From an uncultured Treponema sp. (GTDB taxonomy: Bacteria > Spirochaetota > Spirochaetia > Treponematales > Treponemataceae): a stretch of 64,000 nucleotides of DNA. The position numbers and the translations under genes were made by a program. The notes below the pieces were generated by a model. That model was not told the DNA's origin. It saw only the letters and a list, made by a program, of their open reading frames with translations, and made no database searches. Location of the stretch: the NCBI GenBank assembly GCA_946410085.1, contig CAMJZA010000003.1, forward strand, positions 42,016-106,015, in the 5' to 3' direction. Position 1 is the stretch's first letter, and each line of letters starts with the position of its first letter. Of the stretch, positions 58,538-64,000 are shown piece by piece.

Positions 58538-60037
58538 TTACGGCAGGTAGCCGCAGATCAGTGACGCCCTGCAGAATGCCGTTGTCGCCGTGCCGGAGCC
58601 ATCCGCCGGACTGCCGGGCATGTGGGTATCACCGGATGCGTTCCAGTAGTTCTCGGCAGTGAAAAGTATGTCACCGCCTTCTACGGCCATGAGGGCCTCG
58701 TTTATTGCATTTATCTTGTCGCTGGCAGTTATGGTGCGCCCCATATACGTCGTATCTCCGAACTTGCCCCCTACGGACGTATTGCCGACGTCAAGCATGC
58801 GCCAGATCCAGCCGTAGCCTGGTTCGGGGACGGACTCGCCGGCAGGGTTCGTGACGGTGGTAGCTATGGCATTTACCCAGGTCTCGCAGTCGGCAAAGCT
58901 GCCGGAGCCTGTGAAGGGATACAGGATTTCGGGGCCGCCGGTGCAGGAGCGGATAACGATACCTGCCACCATACTGACGGGATAGATGGCCGCATCGTAT
59001 GTGTCCGGGCTGGTGTCATACTGGCTTGCGGCAAGGCCTGCGCGGCAGTAGTTGCCGTCGGTGAATATGATCGTACCCGGGGTGTACCTGTAGCCTCCGT
59101 AGCTGGTGAACGCTCCGGTCGGGGAGGCTGACAGCCCGTCGTCGAATTCCTGCTGGAGGTTTACGGCCACGGTGTTCCCGCCTGCTGTGACGGTCACGTC
59201 CTCGCCCGGGCAGGCAAGGCGCATGTGGTATATCCAGTCGCCCTCGACGGTGACCGTGACTGTCGTACCCTCGGCAATATCGATGTCGCTGCTGCTGAAC
59301 GTGACGGTAGCTGTAGCAGGGAAGGCCGCAATCGCCTTGTCGGCGCTTTGCGTGATGCCCGCCGCATCGGTCCAGCTGGCCGTGACCGTGAGGCCCGTCG
59401 AGCCTCCCGGGATTGCAATCGGAGTTCCCGCCGCATCCGTGTACGTGATGGTGACTGTTACGCTGGGAGGTTCAGGCGTAGTCTGCATGAACGTGAGCTG
59501 TACGGAGATGTCGTGGTCTTCTGCCGTAACGGTCTTTGTTCCGCTTCCGTAAGCAGTGAGCGTTCCGTCGGCATCCAGGACCTGCATGGTGACGGTGACG
59601 CTGCTGCCGTTCTGGATGCTCGGAATCGTGAAATGGACGAAGCCGTCGGCTTCCCTTGTTGCCTCGCCGCTGAACTCGTAGCCGTCGTCTCCCGTGATGG
59701 TCAGCATTACCCTGCCTCCGTCGGGCAGGTCTATATCGTCGGCGGACAGGCTGACGGCTACGCTGCCTGTCCCGCTGTCAGTTCCGGCCTCGAAAAGCCG
59801 GATGACGGCTTCGGTGTCTCCCCCGGTTGAGAGTGCCAGAATGCTTTCGGCGGTCAGTGAACTGTCGGTCTGGGAGTCGGAGGATGACGGTGCAGCGGTT
59901 CCGCCGGTATAAGTCGCACCGCCTGAGTAGGATGAGCCGCCGTTCCCCGGACAGGAAGCCAGAAAGACCATGCTGCAGAAGCAGAGGATCAAATGCATGA
60001 AGCCGCGGTTGTTGAGTACCGTACTGGTTCTTGACAT
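58538..60037 (-). CDS. Large surface-type lipoprotein
   Basis: 499 residues from ATG 60037. The signal reads MSRTSTVLNNRGF, a hydrophobic stretch, then the lipobox FLASC; a Ser/Gly-rich linker follows. Three or so Ig-like modules are suggested by repeated VTVT patterns (TITGDDGYEFSGEA, VTITYTDAAGTPI and VTVEGDWIYHMRL). The C-terminal third (GAFTSYGGYRYTP to the end) resembles the C-terminal region of treponemal lipoproteins of unknown function. An in-frame extension upstream would include the 33-nt repeats; I rejected it because it would precede the signal peptide. A TATACT sequence (60052-60047) lies just before the ATG. No function assigned. Confidence 0.75.
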   Translation of the reverse strand: MSRTSTVLNNRGFMHLILCFCSMVFLASCPGNGGSSYSGGATYTGGTAAPSSSDSQTDSSLTAESILALSTGGDTEAVIRLFEAGTDSGTGSVAVSLSADDIDLPDGGRVMLTITGDDGYEFSGEATREADGFVHFTIPSIQNGSSVTVTMQVLDADGTLTAYGSGTKTVTAEDHDISVQLTFMQTTPEPPSVTVTITYTDAAGTPIAIPGGSTGLTVTASWTDAAGITQSADKAIAAFPATATVTFSSSDIDIAEGTTVTVTVEGDWIYHMRLACPGEDVTVTAGGNTVAVNLQQEFDDGLSASPTGAFTSYGGYRYTPGTIIFTDGNYCRAGLAASQYDTSPDTYDAAIYPVSMVAGIVIRSCTGGPEILYPFTGSGSFADCETWVNAIATTVTNPAGESVPEPGYGWIWRMLDVGNTSVGGKFGDTTYMGRTITASDKINAINEALMAVEGGDILFTAENYWNASGDTHMPGSPADGSGTATTAFCRASLICGYLP

Positions 60038-60145
60038 AGCATACAGAGTATAGCACGGAAGGGGCCGTGCGGCTAGCGGCAACCGGCAGTTCCGCAGGGG
60101 CGGCAGGTGCTTTCGAATCAGGCCGATGGAACAGGGTTTCAGAAT

Positions 60146-60231
60146 CTTGGAAAAACGGACAAAAAGTGCTAAATTCACCTTGGAAAAACGGACAAAAAGT
60201 GCTAAATTCACCTTGGAAAAACGGACAAAAC
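60146..60231. repeat. 33-nt intergenic tandem array, 2.6 units
   Basis: Two full 33-nt units and a partial third, starting at CTTGGAAAAACGGAC. Each unit holds TTGGAA and TAAATT 17 nt apart, a promoter-like pair. The third runs into the start of the ATPase gene. Confidence 0.9.
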
Positions 60232-60244
60232 TGGATAAAAACAG

Positions 60245-61603
60245 ATGATTGAACGCAAGATTTCTCTATACCTTAAAGAGTTCTTCTCAAGAAATGAGAC
60301 TCCGGCACTCCTTGTGACCGGAGCGAGGCAAATCGGCAAATCGTTCGCCATCCGGGAGTTCGGTAAAAGCAACTTCAAGCATTTCGTGGAGATTAACTTC
60401 ATCGAAAGCCCGGATGCCGTGGCGGCCTTTGCCTCGGCAAAAAATGCAGGGGAACTCCTGCTGCGGATTACGGCCCTTGCGGGGCAGAAGATGGAGAGGG
60501 GCTGTACCCTCATCTTCCTCGATGAGGTCCAGGTTGTTCCGGAAATCGTCACGGCGGTAAAGTTCCTCGTGCAGGAGGGAAGCTACCGCTACGTCCTCTC
60601 CGGTTCCCTGCTCGGGGTCGAACTGAAGAACATCCGTTCGGTGCCGGTGGGCTTCATGGAGATAAAGGAGATGTATCCGCTTGACCTGGAGGAGTTTTTC
60701 GGGGCCTGCGGGCTGCAGCCCCGGGTTTTCGGCATACTGGAAGAGTGCTTCAGGACGGAAGCTCCGGTTGACGATACCGTCCATGCCAAGCTGATGGAAC
60801 TGTTCAGGCTCTATCTGATTGTAGGCGGAATGCCTGCTGCCGTGCAGGCCTATTTGGATACAAACAACATACAGGACGTTGTCGCCGTGCAGAAGGCCAT
60901 ACTGCGCCTGTACCGAATGGACATAAGCCAGTATGACCCGGAGAACAAGCTGTACATCGAAGACATCTTTGACCTGATTCCCGCGGAGCTGAATGCCCAG
61001 AACAAGCGCTTCATCCTCAAGAAGCTGAACGAAAACCTGAAGTTCAACCGCTATGAGGACAGCTTCATCTGGCTGCGGGAAGCCGGCGTCGCGCTGCCGA
61101 CCTACAACGTAGAGTCCCCCACCATTCCGCTGGAGCTTGCGAAAGTCAGGAACCTGTTCAAGCTATTCTCCAATGATGTCGGTCTCCTGGCATGCCAGTA
61201 CGCGCAGGGTATCCAGCTGAGGATATTGAACGACGAGGCGGGCGTGAACTTCGGCGCGGTCTACGAGAATGCGGTCGCGCAGGAACTGAAGGCTCACGGC
61301 TTTGACCTCTACTACTTCAACAGCAAGAAACAGGGAGAACTGGACTTCGTGATAAAGTGCGACGACGAGATTCTCCCCATAGAGGTCAAATCCTGCAAGA
61401 ACTACGAGCGGCACAACGCACTGAAGAACGTGCTGGCGAACGAGGAGTACAGCATCCAGAAGGCATACGTCCTTTACAACGGCAACGTGCAGGTCAAAGG
61501 CAAGACGCGCTACCTGCCCGTGTACATGGTGATGTTCATCAAGGACACGGAGATCCCTGCCCTCATTTACAAGATAGACTTGTCCGGACTGGGGCGGGGG
61601 TAA
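60245..61603 (+). CDS. AAA_14/DUF4143 ATPase, second copy in the window
   Basis: 452 residues. Walker A is at 25-32 (GARQIGKS), Walker B near 93 (TLIFLDEVQ), and LSGSLLG near 120 acts as the sensor-like strand. The DUF4143 part runs from about 200 to 400 and ends in a nuclease-like fold with ELDFVIKC and PIEVKSCK (Asp, then ExK). It is distant from the ATPase at 32750: the general plan is shared, but few residues. The ATG at 60245 has no clear ribosome site; the last partial repeat unit with TTGGAA and TAAAAA 17 nt apart is immediately upstream. Function unknown. Confidence 0.9.
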   Translation: MIERKISLYLKEFFSRNETPALLVTGARQIGKSFAIREFGKSNFKHFVEINFIESPDAVAAFASAKNAGELLLRITALAGQKMERGCTLIFLDEVQVVPEIVTAVKFLVQEGSYRYVLSGSLLGVELKNIRSVPVGFMEIKEMYPLDLEEFFGACGLQPRVFGILEECFRTEAPVDDTVHAKLMELFRLYLIVGGMPAAVQAYLDTNNIQDVVAVQKAILRLYRMDISQYDPENKLYIEDIFDLIPAELNAQNKRFILKKLNENLKFNRYEDSFIWLREAGVALPTYNVESPTIPLELAKVRNLFKLFSNDVGLLACQYAQGIQLRILNDEAGVNFGAVYENAVAQELKAHGFDLYYFNSKKQGELDFVIKCDDEILPIEVKSCKNYERHNALKNVLANEEYSIQKAYVLYNGNVQVKGKTRYLPVYMVMFIKDTEIPALIYKIDLSGLGRG

Positions 61604-61743
61604 CGGGGGGATAGCTTGTTATGAAACGGTATGCCTTTCAAGCTCCCTTGCCTAGGTCCAAAGATTATCGCTTTGTCTTCAGGACTTTGAATTTTCTCGG
61701 TTCTGTCAGCAAAAGCATGTAAAAGGAATTTTATCATGCCTCC

Positions 61744-63774
61744 TTATAACCTGTTAAAACTCCAGAGCTGCATTTCCGATTCATCACGGGGGCACATACT
61801 GATGTCCCCTTTCTCGTTGTAAGTTAAGGCATAATCTCCCCAGAGAATTTTATAAAACGTTCCATCCTTAACAATCTTGAATCTTTGGCAAGCACTCAAA
61901 TTAGGAGGATAGGCCCCTATGCCCCCGTTTTTCTTTACATTTCCGAAGGGAATGTCCAATCTATATGTCCATTCGTTTTTTTCTGATAAAAAGAGAATCT
62001 GACTCTTGTCAATGTCGTTGAATTTCTTATCGCGCTCTTCCCAATCGCAGACGCAGAGAGTCAACAAGACGGGCCGTTCCATAGAAGTCAAGCAAAGAGT
62101 TTTTCCCTGTTCATAGCCAGGAATATTTGAGTCATCTCCCAATCCGAGCCAGAGGCTGTTGTCTGCTTTCGGAGATAAATGATAGCGACCTTCAATAAGA
62201 GAGAGGTTTCGCTCGTCCTGAAGCTGTCTCGTTTTTCTCATATCCTGCTGTATTGTTTTTTCAATCTTAGACTTTGCTAAGAGTTTATAGAAAAATTGTG
62301 ACTTTGATTTCATGTCGATGTAATTGAGGTAGAATACACTTCCTTCCAAAGACTTATCACTGAAAGTATAAACAGAGTCTGCTAGGATAGGAGTGAAATG
62401 AGATTGTCTGAGGAGCCTTACCGTATATGAAAAATCTGTAAAACCACAATTGAATGCTGAAGATAAAACAACATATCCAAGGCAATACCTCCTCAGATTA
62501 GAAACACCGGTATCCTTTAATACAGTACTGGCAATCATGACAAAAAAAATGAACATGGCTGGTATTGTAGATCTCCAGCAGAAATCATTGCTTGTTCCTA
62601 TTCGAATAAACGGAAGGAACATTAGCGAAATTATTGCGATATAAAAAAGCGGGGTTCTCTTATTCTCGTTGAAAATCAGGATAGAAAAGAGTCCGAAATT
62701 ACAGAAATATGCTAAGAACAGTAAGAGAAGGAACCTCTTTTTCTCCGTGAACGCATATTCCGATACATTTAAGGATATACCTCCTTGTCCTGTTGTCCCG
62801 TTCGATGCCGTATTACAAGCGAAGAAGAATGCAAATACTATGAGGATGCTGAAGATTGCCGAAAGGTTCGGAACACTCAGTACCTCCAGAACGAACTGCC
62901 GAAAATTATTAGACTTTATACTGGATATAGCCTGCGCAAATCCCCAAAGAACGAACAGAAGAAAAATCCCGCAAAACGGAAAGGGTGCAAAAGGCAGGAC
63001 GCAGAGTCCTGTCAAAGCCAGCGCAGAAACTTTCTTTTCATTCAAAAAAAGAGAGACAGCAATGAAGGGAACTATAATTTGATTGAAAATCCAAAAGATA
63101 CCTTCAGTGTGATATGTATATCTGTATGGTACGAAATCTGCCCAGCGAGGTCCCAACGAAAATCTGAAAACCTGATATGGAAATCCAAAAAAGAAAAACA
63201 GCATGCAGAGAGTCAAGATCTTATGAAGTGAGTTTACCTTCAAAAGCTTGATCAAGAGCATTATGGAAATGAAAATTCCAAATGATGACCAGAGGTAAAG
63301 AGCAAAGTTTCCTGCATTATAACCGAATAACTTACCGATAAGGGCAGGTACAAGCCAATGCATAAAATAGTAAACGAGACAACCTCCCGTTTCTGGATAT
63401 ACTACGGGCCAAGAGAAACTAATCAAATCCCTGAACACCGCGTTCCTGTAATGGAAATCCCAGCGTTGGAAGGTAATGCCACCTATCCCGGATATGAAAA
63501 CCCACCCTAGAACTAAGGCTGTGACTATTACAAAAACCCCGACTTTAATTTCCAAGGAGCTCTCATCCGTGCGATAACTATGTTTTATATGCCAGATGAA
63601 ACCAAACAGTAAAATTGCCGAAAATAGAATGCCCAGTGGCAGTTTGAGCCAGCCTAGAAAAAAAATAAAAACAGGAATGATCATGTAGAGATATGCGGAA
63701 CATATTACTCTTTTATATGAAAGCTGAATTTTTCGTTGCAAGATGTTTTTACCATAATAAATCAACTGTAACAC
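61744..63774 (-). CDS. GT-C-like polytopic membrane protein of a glycan locus
   Basis: 676 residues, AT-rich. Eleven or so membrane segments fill residues 25-450 (for example LYMIIPVFIFFLGWL, FVIVTALVLGWVF, LFLLFVLWGFAQ). A periplasmic loop after segment 3 has RWDFHYRNAVFRDLI, with Asp/His residues in the position of GT-C catalytic loops, followed by WPVVYPETGGCLVYYFMHW. The last 200 residues are soluble and mixed alpha/beta. I do not recognise a named family; a lipid-linked-sugar transferase or polymerase fits the topology. The neighbour upstream is a partial GT2 gene 92 nt away, probably in the same operon. Between it and the ATPase, 61604-61743 shows no clear gene. Confidence 0.65.
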   Translation of the reverse strand: MLQLIYYGKNILQRKIQLSYKRVICSAYLYMIIPVFIFFLGWLKLPLGILFSAILLFGFIWHIKHSYRTDESSLEIKVGVFVIVTALVLGWVFISGIGGITFQRWDFHYRNAVFRDLISFSWPVVYPETGGCLVYYFMHWLVPALIGKLFGYNAGNFALYLWSSFGIFISIMLLIKLLKVNSLHKILTLCMLFFFFGFPYQVFRFSLGPRWADFVPYRYTYHTEGIFWIFNQIIVPFIAVSLFLNEKKVSALALTGLCVLPFAPFPFCGIFLLFVLWGFAQAISSIKSNNFRQFVLEVLSVPNLSAIFSILIVFAFFFACNTASNGTTGQGGISLNVSEYAFTEKKRFLLLLFLAYFCNFGLFSILIFNENKRTPLFYIAIISLMFLPFIRIGTSNDFCWRSTIPAMFIFFVMIASTVLKDTGVSNLRRYCLGYVVLSSAFNCGFTDFSYTVRLLRQSHFTPILADSVYTFSDKSLEGSVFYLNYIDMKSKSQFFYKLLAKSKIEKTIQQDMRKTRQLQDERNLSLIEGRYHLSPKADNSLWLGLGDDSNIPGYEQGKTLCLTSMERPVLLTLCVCDWEERDKKFNDIDKSQILFLSEKNEWTYRLDIPFGNVKKNGGIGAYPPNLSACQRFKIVKDGTFYKILWGDYALTYNEKGDISMCPRDESEMQLWSFNRL

Positions 63775-63866
63775 AAGAATATCTCCTTGGTATTTTTTTA
63801 TTCTCGAGACGGGGCTAATATCCCGATGCTTTCGTCAGTAGTTTCATTGTGCAAAACTTAGGGGAT

Positions 63867-64000
63867 TTAAACTTCATGCCTGAAATTTATCCGCTCCTTC
63901 TCGATGACGACGGGGTGCCGCATCGTGCGGATGTTGATGTTGGCAATGTACTCGCCGACGAAGCCGATGAAGAACAGCTGCATGGAGCCGAGGAAGAAAA
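63867..64000 (-). CDS. GT2 polyprenyl-phosphate glycosyltransferase (C-terminus only)
   Basis: Only the last 43 codons are in the window; the gene continues beyond 64000. They read FFLGSMQLFFIGFVGEYI then ANINIRTMRHPVVIEKERINFRHEV. This matches the C-terminal membrane helix and tail of GtrB/DPM1-like GT2 enzymes, which move a sugar onto a polyprenyl phosphate. Together with the 676-residue membrane protein downstream it suggests a lipid-linked glycan modification unit. The substrate is not visible. Confidence 0.8.
   Translation of the reverse strand, partial: FFLGSMQLFFIGFVGEYIANINIRTMRHPVVIEKERINFRHEV

Noticed and set aside
60037..60211. N-terminal extension of the lipoprotein through the 33-nt repeats
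   Set aside because: It would place 58 residues before the signal peptide and lipobox; the ATG at 60037 fits the signal much better.
61621..61722. 33-codon plus-strand frame (MKRYAFQAPLPRSKDYRF)
   Set aside because: No ribosome site or recognised domain; too short to support as a gene.

Overview
The window looks like a chromosome segment of a host-associated spirochaete of the Treponema type. This is inferred from an archaeal/eukaryotic-type PheRS alpha subunit (known in spirochaetes), many lipoproteins, several chemoreceptors, hybrid histidine kinases, a FIST protein and an HU-like/DUF4469 protein. The backbone is GC-rich. A second AT-rich composition marks acquired DNA at about 20.74-32.2 kb, 55.23-56.04 kb and 61.7-63.9 kb. 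No rRNA, tRNA or CRISPR was found.

Layout. 0-3.4 kb: minus-strand surface-polysaccharide operon (two glycosyltransferases and a GtrII-type membrane protein cut by the window edge). 3.5-5.7 kb: a lipoprotein whose promoter carries a G8 tract, a 23-nt repeat array and a PD-(D/E)XK 'transposase'. 5.7-10.7 kb: isocitrate dehydrogenase, then a membrane-protein operon led by a DUF2975/XRE pair. 11-12.6 kb: two related exported proteins. 12.9-20.7 kb: FIST sensor with hybrid kinase, DUF5718, and pheS followed by three small enzymes. 20.7-32.2 kb: an AT-rich type I restriction island with hsdR, a 650-residue protein carrying a HEPN-like RX4H motif, hsdS, a winged-helix protein, an ORF6N/PLD protein and an hsdM broken by a frameshift and an IS200-like insertion. 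32.4-39.7 kb: repeat arrays, an AAA_14/DUF4143 ATPase, a YfbR-like nucleotidase, a GGDEF protein and a BvgS-like hybrid kinase. 39.7-46.3 kb: three chemoreceptors, two sharing about 1.57 kb of apparently identical DNA. 46.6-53.7 kb: a LysR regulator, purC, and a tex-murD-radical SAM operon. 54-64 kb: HU-like protein, RelB/YoeB island between 14-bp direct repeats, EF-hand membrane protein, large lipoprotein, second AAA_14 ATPase, and an AT-rich glycan locus ending in a partial GT2 gene.

Four genome-level patterns stand out. (1) At least seven genes have a sigma70-like promoter whose -10 box lies only 6-11 nt before the start codon, without a usable Shine-Dalgarno site, implying leaderless or nearly leaderless mRNAs. 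(2) Six non-homologous intergenic tandem arrays, five with a 22-23 nt period and one of 33 nt, lie beside accessory or signalling genes; in two AAA_14 genes the last unit runs into the core promoter. (3) Ala/Gly/Ser/Thr-rich insertions occur in otherwise ordinary proteins. (4) The type I operon carries an HEPN-like gene in the position that prrC occupies in EcoprrI. This last is the best candidate here for an undescribed system.

All calls were made by reading sequence. No database search was run, and family names rest on recognised motifs.
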